Source: Streptomyces lydicus (GTDB lineage: Bacteria; Actinomycetota; Actinomycetes; Streptomycetales; Streptomycetaceae). From it: DNA of 64,000 nucleotides. Location of the stretch: NCBI RefSeq assembly GCF_000717345.1, contig NZ_JNZA01000010.1:62001-126000 (forward strand), given 5' to 3'. The translations under genes were made by a program, and so were the position numbers. Shown in pieces: positions 1-6,252 of the stretch; position 1 is the first letter of the stretch, and the number at the start of each line of letters is the position of its first letter. The notes beneath the pieces were generated by a model. The model worked only from the letters and a program-made list of their open reading frames with translations. It was not told where the DNA came from and searched no databases.

Positions 1-849
1 CACCCGCTGATCGACATGCGGCTGTTCGCCCGGCCCGCGTTCGGCACCTCCGTCGGCTGCATCGTGCTGGCCATGCTCGCGCTGGTGGGCCTGCAGCTGA
101 TCGCCGTGCAGTACCTCCAGCTGGTCCTGGGTCTCAGCCCGCTGGAGACCGGTCTGCGGATGCTCCCGCTGGTCTTCGCCGCGATGGCCGCCGGCCTCAC
201 CGGCTCGAAGATGCTGCAGGCCCTCGGCCCGCGCGCGATGGTCTCGCTGGGCTTCGTGCTGACCGCGGCCGCGGTGCTCTGCCTGACCGCGATGTCCGCC
301 GACGACCGCGTCTGGCTGCTGTCCGGCGGCTTCGTCCTGCTCGGCTTCGGCTTCCAGTCCACGCTTTTCGGGGCGTACGAGTCGATGCTCAGCGAGGCCC
401 CAGCCGAGCAGTCCGGCGGCGCCGCCGCCCTCGGTGAGACGTCCTACCAGCTCGGCGCCGGCATCGGTGTCGCGCTGCTCGGCAGCGTCATGAACGCCGC
501 CTACGCGCCGGGCCTGGCTCATGTCGGGGGCGTCGCCGACAAGGCGTCCCGGTCGGCCTCGCACTCCCTCGGCGAGGCGTACAAGGTGGCCGCCGGCCTG
601 GAGCCGGCCGCCAGGGCCGCGCTGCGCGAGGCCGCCCGGGACTCCTTCGTCCGCGGGCTGCACGTCACCCTCGTCGCCAGCGCCGTGCTGCTGCTGGTCG
701 GCGCGGGGATCGCGCTGCGGCTGCCGCGGCGGGCCGCGGAGTCCACCGAGCGCGCGGAGGCCGAGGGCGAGGCTGCGCAGGCCGAGGGCCCGGCGGCGGG
801 CGCCGGGCGGGGCAGCGGTGAGCCCGCCCGGGCGACCTCCGGCCGCTGA
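1..849 (+). CDS. MFS exporter, DHA2 (EmrB/QacA) type, C-terminal part
   Basis: The reading frame is open from the first base, so the gene starts upstream of the window and only its last 282 codons are seen. The visible part starts HPLIDMRLF, a sequence usual in the second half of 14-helix DHA2 drug:proton antiporters, and holds about six hydrophobic segments joined by short loops (for example around residues 15-35, 72-90, 98-120 and 215-232). The last 45 residues are a hydrophilic Ala/Glu/Gly-rich tail expected in the cytoplasm. The family expels toxic compounds across the cytoplasmic membrane using the proton gradient; the substrate cannot be told from this part. No regulator is visible here; one may lie upstream of the window. 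Confidence 0.85.
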   Translation, partial: HPLIDMRLFARPAFGTSVGCIVLAMLALVGLQLIAVQYLQLVLGLSPLETGLRMLPLVFAAMAAGLTGSKMLQALGPRAMVSLGFVLTAAAVLCLTAMSADDRVWLLSGGFVLLGFGFQSTLFGAYESMLSEAPAEQSGGAAALGETSYQLGAGIGVALLGSVMNAAYAPGLAHVGGVADKASRSASHSLGEAYKVAAGLEPAARAALREAARDSFVRGLHVTLVASAVLLLVGAGIALRLPRRAAESTERAEAEGEAAQAEGPAAGAGRGSGEPARATSGR

Positions 850-906
850 GCCGCCTCACCGCTCGTTCCCTTTCCTGTCTTCGTCCTGCCGCGCGGCGGG
901 TGACCC

Positions 907-935
907 TTGCCGCGCGGGGGCGCGGGCCGTACCGT
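907..935 (+). promoter_or_regulatory. Candidate promoter of the acyl-CoA dehydrogenase gene
   Basis: TTGCCG at 907-912 and TACCGT at 930-935 are separated by exactly 17 bp, which fits a HrdB-type vegetative promoter. The start codon lies 60 bp after the -10 box. No operator-like inverted repeat was noticed. This is a pattern match only. Confidence 0.35.
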
Positions 936-994
936 CGGACGCGCATAACTACCACTGCTAGTTTTACGCGCGCTGAACCCGCCGGAGGCCCGCC

Positions 995-2245
995 ATGCCC
1001 GCCCAGCCGTCCTCAGCTTCCTCCGCTGCCTCTCCCGTTCCGCCGTTCGATCCCGGCGACCCCCTGGGCCTCGACGATCTGCTCAGCGACGAGGACCGTG
1101 CGGTCCGCGACACCGTCCGGCAGTGGACCGCCGACCGGGTCCTGCCGCACATCGCCGAGTGGTATGAGGCGGGCGAACTGCCCGGCATCCGCGAACTGGC
1201 CCGCGAACTCGGCTCGATCGGCGCGCTCGGCATGTCCCTGACCGGCTACGGCTGCGCCGGCGCCTCGGCCGTCCAGTACGGCCTGGCCTGTCTGGAGCTG
1301 GAGGCCGCCGACTCCGGCATCCGCTCGCTGGTCTCCGTCCAGGGCTCGCTCGCGATGTACGCGATCTGGCGCTTCGGGTCGGAGGAGCAGAAGCAGCAGT
1401 GGCTGCCGCGGATGGCGGCCGGCGAGGTCATCGGGTGCTTCGGCCTGACCGAGCCCGACCACGGCTCCGACCCGGCCGGGATGCGGACGTACGCCAAGCG
1501 GGACGCTGGGGGTACCTCCCGCTCGAGCGGAGCCGAGAGTGGGGGAGACTGGGTGCTCACCGGGCGCAAGATGTGGATCACCAACGGCTCGGTGGCCGGT
1601 GTCGCGGTGGTCTGGGCCCGGACCGACGAGGGCATCCGGGGCTTCGTCGTCCCCACCGACGCACCCGGGTTCGCCGCCCCCGAGATCAAGCACAAGTGGT
1701 CCCTGCGCGCCTCGGTGACCAGCGAACTCGTGCTCGACGAGGTGCGGCTGCCGGCCGACGCGGTGCTCCCCGGGGTCATCGGCCTGCGCGGCCCGCTCGG
1801 CTGTCTGAGCCACGCCCGCTACGGCATCGTCTGGGGCTCCATGGGGGCCGCCCGCGCCAGCTTCGAGGCGGCGCTCGACTACGCGAAGACGCGGGAGCAG
1901 TTCGGCAAGCCGATCGGCGGCTTCCAGCTCACCCAGGCCAAGCTCGCCGACATGGCCGTCGAACTGCACAAGGGGATTCTGCTGGCCCATCATCTGGGGC
2001 TGCGGATGGACGCGGGGCGGCTGCGGCCCGAGCAGATCAGCTTCGGGAAGCTGAACAACGTGCGGGAGGCGATCGAGATCTGCCGGACCGCGCGGACGAT
2101 CCTCGGCGCCAACGGGATCTCGCTGGAGTACCCCGTCATGCGGCATGCGACCAACCTGGAGTCCGTGCTGACCTACGAGGGCACCGTCGAGATGCACCAG
2201 CTGGTGCTGGGCAAGGCACTCACCGGTCTGGACGCCTTCCGGTGA
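995..2245 (+). CDS. Acyl-CoA dehydrogenase (glutaryl-CoA dehydrogenase-like)
   Basis: This 416-residue FAD enzyme should introduce the alpha,beta double bond into an acyl-CoA, passing electrons to electron-transfer flavoprotein. The helical N-terminal domain is followed by the FAD-binding middle strand domain with FGLTEPDHGSDP near residue 150 and MWITNG near residue 195. The C-terminal domain has REQFGKPIGGFQLTQ and ends with YEGTVEMHQLVLGKA. The Glu of YEGT is the position of the catalytic base in glutaryl/isovaleryl-type members, so glutaryl-CoA dehydrogenase is the best guess, but chain specificity is not proven. The ATG is preceded by GGAGG at a good distance. An unusual stretch of about 15 residues (171-185, Gly/Ser-rich) sits between AKRD and GDWV and is encoded by a repeat-like element (1505-1547). 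The gene stands alone and is convergent with the sepF-like gene. Confidence 0.9.
   Translation: MPAQPSSASSAASPVPPFDPGDPLGLDDLLSDEDRAVRDTVRQWTADRVLPHIAEWYEAGELPGIRELARELGSIGALGMSLTGYGCAGASAVQYGLACLELEAADSGIRSLVSVQGSLAMYAIWRFGSEEQKQQWLPRMAAGEVIGCFGLTEPDHGSDPAGMRTYAKRDAGGTSRSSGAESGGDWVLTGRKMWITNGSVAGVAVVWARTDEGIRGFVVPTDAPGFAAPEIKHKWSLRASVTSELVLDEVRLPADAVLPGVIGLRGPLGCLSHARYGIVWGSMGAARASFEAALDYAKTREQFGKPIGGFQLTQAKLADMAVELHKGILLAHHLGLRMDAGRLRPEQISFGKLNNVREAIEICRTARTILGANGISLEYPVMRHATNLESVLTYEGTVEMHQLVLGKALTGLDAFR
1505..1547 (+). repeat. Small GC-rich repeat-like insertion inside the acyl-CoA dehydrogenase gene
   Basis: The stretch contains GGGGGTACCTCCC, then GCTCGAGCGG and AGCCGAGAG, and ends in TGGGGGAG. 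It resembles a short dispersed element that I recall as common between and inside Streptomyces genes. Its length keeps the reading frame, adding about 15 residues to a surface position just before the conserved GDWVLTGRKMWITNG segment. I found no second copy in this window, so its repeat status rests on recall. Confidence 0.5.
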
Positions 2246-2314
2246 GCGGCCCCGCCCTCAGCTCTGGTCGCTGCGGCCCCCCGGGGTGACCCCCGGGCCC
2301 CGGCCGGAGGCATC

Positions 2315-2343
2315 GGGACCCCGCTCGTTCGCGTCGGGGTCCC
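2315..2343. terminator. Bidirectional hairpin terminator
   Basis: A perfect 9-bp stem (GGGACCCCG at 2315-2323 and CGGGGTCCC at 2335-2343) with an 11-base loop lies between two convergent genes. There is no T-tract, as is usual in high-GC actinobacteria. Confidence 0.6.
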
Positions 2344-2346
2344 GGC

Positions 2347-2799
2347 TCAACTCTGGTTGAAGAAGCCGCCGTTGCGGTGGTCGCGGGACTCGCCGCTGAG
2401 CACCTTGTAGTCGGCGGGGGTGAGGAGGAAGACGCGGGTGGCGACGCGCTCGATCGATCCGCGCAGGCCGAAGGTCAGGCCGGCGGCGAAGTCCACCACG
2501 CGCTTGGCGTCGGCGGACTCCATGGCCGTCAGATTGACGATCACCGGGACGCCGTCGCGGAACAGCTCGCCGATGCCGCGGGCGTCCCGGAAGCTCTCCG
2601 GGGTGACCGTGGCGATGCGGGTGCCCTGGTCCTGGGCGGTCTCGTCGGCCACCTGCACCCGGGGGTCGGTCACCCAGGGGCTGCTGCCGCCCGCGTCACC
2701 GGCGCCGGGTCCTTCGGCGTAGTCGTCGTCGTAGTAGCGCTCGTCATCACTGTCGTCGACGAGCCCCAGCCAGGCACTCGCCTTGCGTACCGATCCCAT
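2347..2799 (-). CDS. sepF: SepF-like cell division protein
   Basis: SepF proteins bind the membrane through an N-terminal amphipathic helix and bind FtsZ through a C-terminal domain, tethering and shaping the division ring. This 150-residue protein starts [16 protein letters not shown], the expected amphipathic helix, then has an acidic Asp/Tyr-rich linker (residues 17-40) and a C-terminal SepF core with [22 protein letters not shown] around residues 90-110. The start has a strong GAGGAGG site. The gene is not in a dcw (ftsZ) cluster, so it is probably one of the extra SepF-like copies of Streptomyces (SflA/SflB type), which modulate FtsZ assembly in hyphae, and not the main SepF. It appears monocistronic. 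Confidence 0.85.
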   Translation of the reverse strand: MGSVRKASAWLGLVDDSDDERYYDDDYAEGPGAGDAGGSSPWVTDPRVQVADETAQDQGTRIATVTPESFRDARGIGELFRDGVPVIVNLTAMESADAKRVVDFAAGLTFGLRGSIERVATRVFLLTPADYKVLSGESRDHRNGGFFNQS

Positions 2800-3286
2800 T
2801 GACGCCTCCTCTCACCCGCGTGTCTTGGTGTCCTGCCCCCTATCGTCGTTCATCAGGCCAAGGGAGTGCCAAGTGGATAGCCGCCGCACGGGGGGTTCGT
2901 GACACATCTGGTGCAAAGAGGGTGGCGCACCATCAGCTTGCGCGCCGGGCAAGGAAACTGACAGTACGAAGAACATCACAGTCGGTACCCGACCGGGTGA
3001 TGCCGAGTGATGACGGCATCTGGTCGCGGCGGGTTCGCATCCGCCCGGACCACCCCGCGCACGGGACCAGGGCAAATGCCAGAGGTCTCCGCACCGGGTG
3101 TGCGCCGGAGCCCGGCAGGCGGGGTCGCGGCCGCATGTACGGGAGCTGATCCGGCGTCGGGTTCCGGTGCGCGCGGGGGACCGGCCTCCCTCGAAAGGGG
3201 GGTTTGCGGATGATCGGACAAAGCGGGACTGCGGCGGTGCCGGGCCGGGGCGCGTTCCCCGGAACGGGGTGGTGGCCCGGCCCGGC
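2800..3286. other. Intergenic region, no gene seen
   Basis: About 490 bp lie between the start of the sepF-like gene and the end of the binding-protein gene, both on the minus strand. Open frames here have poor codon bias and no good ribosome binding site. The part next to 2800 must hold the sepF-like promoter. A GC-rich inverted repeat (GCCGGGCC at 3239-3246 with GGCCCGGC at 3274-3281) may terminate the leftward operon ending at 3287. Confidence 0.4.
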
Positions 3287-4231
3287 TCACTTGACCTCCG
3301 GCGGGCTGATCCGCGAGGTGGCGATCGCCGACGGGCCGGTGCCCCACTTCTTCAGGATCCGGTCGTAAGTGCCGTCCTTCTTGAGCCGGTTGACCGCGGC
3401 CCGGACGGCGGGCGCCAGCGGGGTGCCCTTCTTGAAGGCGAAGCCGACGTCGAGCCGCTTGAACTCGTTGAGGAACCGCAGCCCCGGTTGCTGCTTGACG
3501 GCGTAGCGCAACCCGTTGATCGTGCTCATCACCACGTCGCTGCGGCCCTGCTGGAGCGAGATCCACAGGGCGCCCTGTTCGGCGTAGGTCTTGACGTCGT
3601 ACGGCTGCTTGCCGGCCTCCTTGCACAGGTGCGCGTTCTCCTCCAGCGTCGTCTCGAAGGTGGTGCCGGCGCCGGTGGCGACGGTCAGTCCGCACAGCTG
3701 CCGCAGTGAGGTGACCTTCCTGAGCGGGCTGTCCTCGCGGGCCGCGAAGCCCTGCCCGTCGTTGACGTAGGTGACGAAGTCGATGGTCCTCCGGCGTTCG
3801 TCGGTGACGCCGAAGTTGCCGGTGCCCAGGTCGTACTTGCCGCTGCCGAGGGCCGGCAGGATCGCCTCGAAGCCGGCCACCTCCCGCTTGATCCGGACGC
3901 CGAGGACCTTGCCGACCGCGTCCGCGAAGTCGATGTCCTGGCCGGCCAGGGTCCTGCCGTCGGGAAGGTAGGTGGCGGAGGGCGGGCTGCCGACGCTGGA
4001 GGCGAGGGAGAGGCTGCCGCGGGCGCGGACGCCGGCGGGCAGCAGCTTCGCCGCCGCCGGGTCCTTCTTGACGCCGGAGACCACGTCCGTGGTGGGGATC
4101 CGGGCCGTGGCGGCGGCCGGTCCGGTGCCGTCCGACGGGTCGCCCGAGCCGCAGGCGGTGAGCGCCAGGGCGGCGGTGGCCAGGAAGGCCGCGGCGCGCA
4201 GTGCGGTGGCGCGGGGGGTGCTGGTGGTCAT
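3287..4231 (-). CDS. Amino-acid-type ABC transporter solute-binding lipoprotein
   Basis: This 314-residue protein should be a membrane-anchored receptor that captures a small polar solute for an ABC importer. A signal peptide ends in the lipobox LTAC, so Cys27 is the predicted lipidated residue. The mature part is a type II periplasmic binding domain of the glutamine/cystine family (GQDIDFADAVGKVLGV, YDLGTGNFGVTDERR, TFETTLEENAHLC, DVVMSTINGLRYA). Its ATG overlaps the stop of the upstream acetyltransferase gene (ATGA), so the two are translationally coupled. No permease or ATPase follows on this strand, so it probably feeds the divergent transporter whose genes start at 5371, which also has its own binding protein. 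Two receptors for one transporter is also seen with Bacillus TcyJ/TcyK. The ligand is inferred to be a sulfur amino acid derivative from context only. Confidence 0.85.
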   Translation of the reverse strand: MTTSTPRATALRAAAFLATAALALTACGSGDPSDGTGPAAATARIPTTDVVSGVKKDPAAAKLLPAGVRARGSLSLASSVGSPPSATYLPDGRTLAGQDIDFADAVGKVLGVRIKREVAGFEAILPALGSGKYDLGTGNFGVTDERRRTIDFVTYVNDGQGFAAREDSPLRKVTSLRQLCGLTVATGAGTTFETTLEENAHLCKEAGKQPYDVKTYAEQGALWISLQQGRSDVVMSTINGLRYAVKQQPGLRFLNEFKRLDVGFAFKKGTPLAPAVRAAVNRLKKDGTYDRILKKWGTGPSAIATSRISPPEVK

Positions 4232-4734
4232 GGGCGCGGAATCTCCAGATGCTTGACGAACGGCAGCGGGCCGATCGACTCCGGGGGGACGGACAGGTCG
4301 AACAGGGGCCGGTAGCCGGCGGCGAGGTACAGGCCCTTGGCCTCGGGCTGGCGCGGGCCGGTCGTCAGGTACACGCGGGAGTAGCCGTGGGCGGCGGCGT
4401 CCTCCTCCAGGGCGGCCAGCACCCGCCGGCCCAGCCCGCGGCGCCGGTGCGCGGAGTGCGTCCAGATCCTTTTGAGCTCGGCGGTACGGGCGTCGTAGCG
4501 GCGGTACGCGCCGCCGGCGACCGGGGCGCCGTCCGCCAGGAGCAGCAGGAACGCGCCTCCGGGCGGGGCGAACTCCTCGGCCGGGTACTCCCGGCTCAGA
4601 TCGACGGGTCTGGCGTAGCGGGTGCTGTACTCATGGGTCAGCTCGTCCAGCAGCGGGCGGGCGAGTGGGTCGGCGACGGTGGTGCGACGGATCGTCAGCC
4701 GGGCCGGCCACGGCGGCCGGGGCGTGGTGGTCAT
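4228..4734 (-). CDS. GNAT family N-acetyltransferase
   Basis: The 168-residue protein has a single GNAT fold that transfers acetyl from acetyl-CoA to an amine. The acetyl-CoA pyrophosphate-binding motif A is clear at HRRRGLGRRVLAALEE (about residues 96-111), and the C-terminal AKGLYLAAGY strand-helix is typical. Its stop overlaps the start of the binding-lipoprotein gene by four bases, and its own start overlaps the stop of a small upstream ORF in the same way. In the comparable Bacillus ytmI operon the first gene encodes an acetyltransferase (SnaA) that N-acetylates S-alkylcysteines before oxidation; by analogy this enzyme may acetylate an imported S-substituted cysteine. That substrate assignment is inference. 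Confidence 0.8.
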   Translation of the reverse strand: MTTTPRPPWPARLTIRRTTVADPLARPLLDELTHEYSTRYARPVDLSREYPAEEFAPPGGAFLLLLADGAPVAGGAYRRYDARTAELKRIWTHSAHRRRGLGRRVLAALEEDAAAHGYSRVYLTTGPRQPEAKGLYLAAGYRPLFDLSVPPESIGPLPFVKHLEIPRP

Positions 4735-4892
4735 CGGGCCGCCGCCGCGGAGGCCGGGGGACCGGCACAGTCCGACCCGGCGTCCGGAAGCGCGCGTTCC
4801 GCGGCCTCGTGGAGCCGGTCGGGCGGGGCGAGGAGGTGCCCGGACCGTGCGGCCGGGGCGTTGTCGAGCGGGATCGTGACGCCGAAGTGCAT
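4731..4892 (-). CDS. Small ORF translationally coupled to the acetyltransferase
   Basis: The frame encodes 53 residues starting MHFGVTIPLDN from an ATG with a weak GAAGGG site; a GTG at 4928 in the same frame would add 12 residues. It is Ala/Pro-rich, has no membrane segment and contains one Cys. The opening MHFGVTIPL resembles the first strand of luciferase-like monooxygenases, so it could be a relic of one, but the rest does not continue that fold. The main support is the ATGA overlap of its stop with the acetyltransferase start, which suggests real translation through this region. No function is proposed. Confidence 0.4.
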   Translation of the reverse strand: MHFGVTIPLDNAPAARSGHLLAPPDRLHEAAERALPDAGSDCAGPPASAAAAR

Positions 4893-5101
4893 ACCGCGCC
4901 CTTCTGCGAGCGGGGAGGAAGAGGACACAAGGGTGGCAAGGCGGGAGGACGGGGGACGGCGGATGCCGGTGGAGCGAGGGGAGGGTGCGCCGGACGGGCG
5001 GCGCGAGGTGTGAAGGCGCGCGGTTGACGGAGGTGCGGAAGAGCGAGAACCGCGAAACGGCCCGGCCTCAGGGGCAACGGGCGTCAGGGCAGGGCGTCAG
5101 C

Positions 5102-5173
5102 TCAACAGGACGACGACCACACGCGACCGAAGTCGATGTGGTCACGGGTGACCAGCCGCTGCCATGCATACAT
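5102..5173 (-). CDS. 23-residue Cys-ending leader peptide (sulfur-type)
   Basis: The peptide begins MYAWQRLVT and ends RDHIDFGRVWSSSC followed by TGA. The pattern R-x-H-(I/V)-D-x-x-R-V-x-S-x-x-C at the C terminus is the hallmark of the short 'putative leader peptides' found in actinobacteria upstream of sulfate, sulfonate and cysteine genes. In mycobacterial cases such peptides are reported to act as cysteine-responsive attenuators. No good Shine-Dalgarno sequence precedes the ATG, which would fit a leaderless transcript. It is the first frame of the leftward unit (small ORF, acetyltransferase, binding lipoprotein) and lies in the control region between the two divergent operons. It is too short for usual gene callers. 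The motif is read directly; the attenuation role is by analogy. Confidence 0.75.
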   Translation of the reverse strand: MYAWQRLVTRDHIDFGRVWSSSC

Positions 5174-5245
5174 GCGGCTAAGTGGAACAGGCATCCGTTT
5201 GCCCGTCAACTGTCAGATGCTGTGACGCCCACAGTGTGGACACCC

Positions 5246-5276
5246 TTGACAGCGGGGCGTGTTCACTCCATAGCAT
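5246..5276 (+). promoter_or_regulatory. Candidate promoter of the rightward sulfur-type ABC operon
   Basis: TTGACA at 5246-5251 is a perfect -35 box. The best -10 candidates lie in CATAGCAT at 5269-5276, giving a 17-19 bp spacer. The start codon used here is at 5371, so the transcript would have a leader of about 90 bases. Confidence 0.5.
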
Positions 5277-5370
5277 CAAGAGGCGGTCGTGCTGAGGGGC
5301 GCGACCCGTTTTGGTCTGTGTGAAGGCGCCGGAGTCGGAGTTCGCTCTCGGCCACCACGGAGCCTTCGCC

Positions 5371-6252
5371 ATGTCTTCGGTAGATCCAGTTTCCGCCACC
5401 CTCGACGCCCCCGCCCCGTCCGCCGCGGCCCCGCCCGGCACCTCGCGGCCCGCCGCCCCACGCATCGTGCCGCGCCGCCGCACCGGCCAGTGGGCCTCGG
5501 CCGTCGCCGTCCTCGCCCTGCTGGTGCCGGCCGCCGTCTCCGTCGTCCGCAACGACGCCTTCCAGTGGGACGTGGTCGCCGACTACTTCCTGACCGACGC
5601 CGTCCTGCGCGGACTGGGCCTGACCCTCTGGCTGACCGTGCTCGTCATGGCGCTGGGCTTCGCGCTGGGCACCCTGCTCGCGACGATGCGGCTGTCGGCC
5701 AACCCCGTGCTGCGCGGCGTGAGTTGGGGCTACGTCTGGCTCTTCCGGTCGATGCCGGTCCTGGTGCAGCTGCTGTTCTGGTTCAACATCGGGGCGCTCT
5801 ACCCGACGATCCTCGGAGTCCGGACCGTCGACCTGCTCGACCCGGTCGCCATCGCCGTCATCGGCCTGACCCTGCACGAGGCCGCCTACGCCGCCGAGGT
5901 GGTGCGCGGCGGCATCCTCTCCGTCGAGAAGGGCCAGCTGGAGGCCGCCCAGTCGCTGGGCCTGGGCGCCTGGCGGCGGCTGCGCCGGATCGTGCTCCCG
6001 CAGGCCATGCGCGCCATCGTGCCGCCGGCCGGCAACATGCTGATCGGCACCCTCAAGGGCACCTCCATCGTCAGCGTCATCGCCGTCCAGGACCTGCTCT
6101 ACTCCGTCCAGTTGGTCTACCACCGCACCTATCAGGTCATCCCGCTGCTGCTGGTGGCCACCCTCTGGTACGTCGTGGTCACCTCGGTGCTCAGCGCCGG
6201 CCAGTACCTCGTCGAGCGGCACTACGCCCGCGGTGCGGCCGGTGCCCGGTGA
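5371..6252 (+). CDS. Polar amino acid ABC transporter permease (HisM/GlnP type)
   Basis: The 293-residue protein is a membrane subunit of an ABC importer. After a Pro/Ala-rich cytoplasmic N terminus come about five hydrophobic helices and the conserved EAA loop ([29 protein letters not shown], near residues 190-218), which docks with the ATPase. The segment [19 protein letters not shown] is the usual signature of the amino acid permease subfamily. A frame extends upstream to 5311, but the ATG at 5371 has GGAG eight bases before it and was preferred. The stop overlaps the next gene's GTG (GTGA). It pairs with the second permease at 8170 to form a heterodimeric channel. Confidence 0.9.
   Translation: MSSVDPVSATLDAPAPSAAAPPGTSRPAAPRIVPRRRTGQWASAVAVLALLVPAAVSVVRNDAFQWDVVADYFLTDAVLRGLGLTLWLTVLVMALGFALGTLLATMRLSANPVLRGVSWGYVWLFRSMPVLVQLLFWFNIGALYPTILGVRTVDLLDPVAIAVIGLTLHEAAYAAEVVRGGILSVEKGQLEAAQSLGLGAWRRLRRIVLPQAMRAIVPPAGNMLIGTLKGTSIVSVIAVQDLLYSVQLVYHRTYQVIPLLLVATLWYVVVTSVLSAGQYLVERHYARGAAGAR

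Noticed and set aside
5311..5370. Longer N terminus for the first permease
   Set aside because: The ATG at 5311 has no ribosome binding site and lies in the leader region; the ATG at 5371 has GGAG at the right distance.
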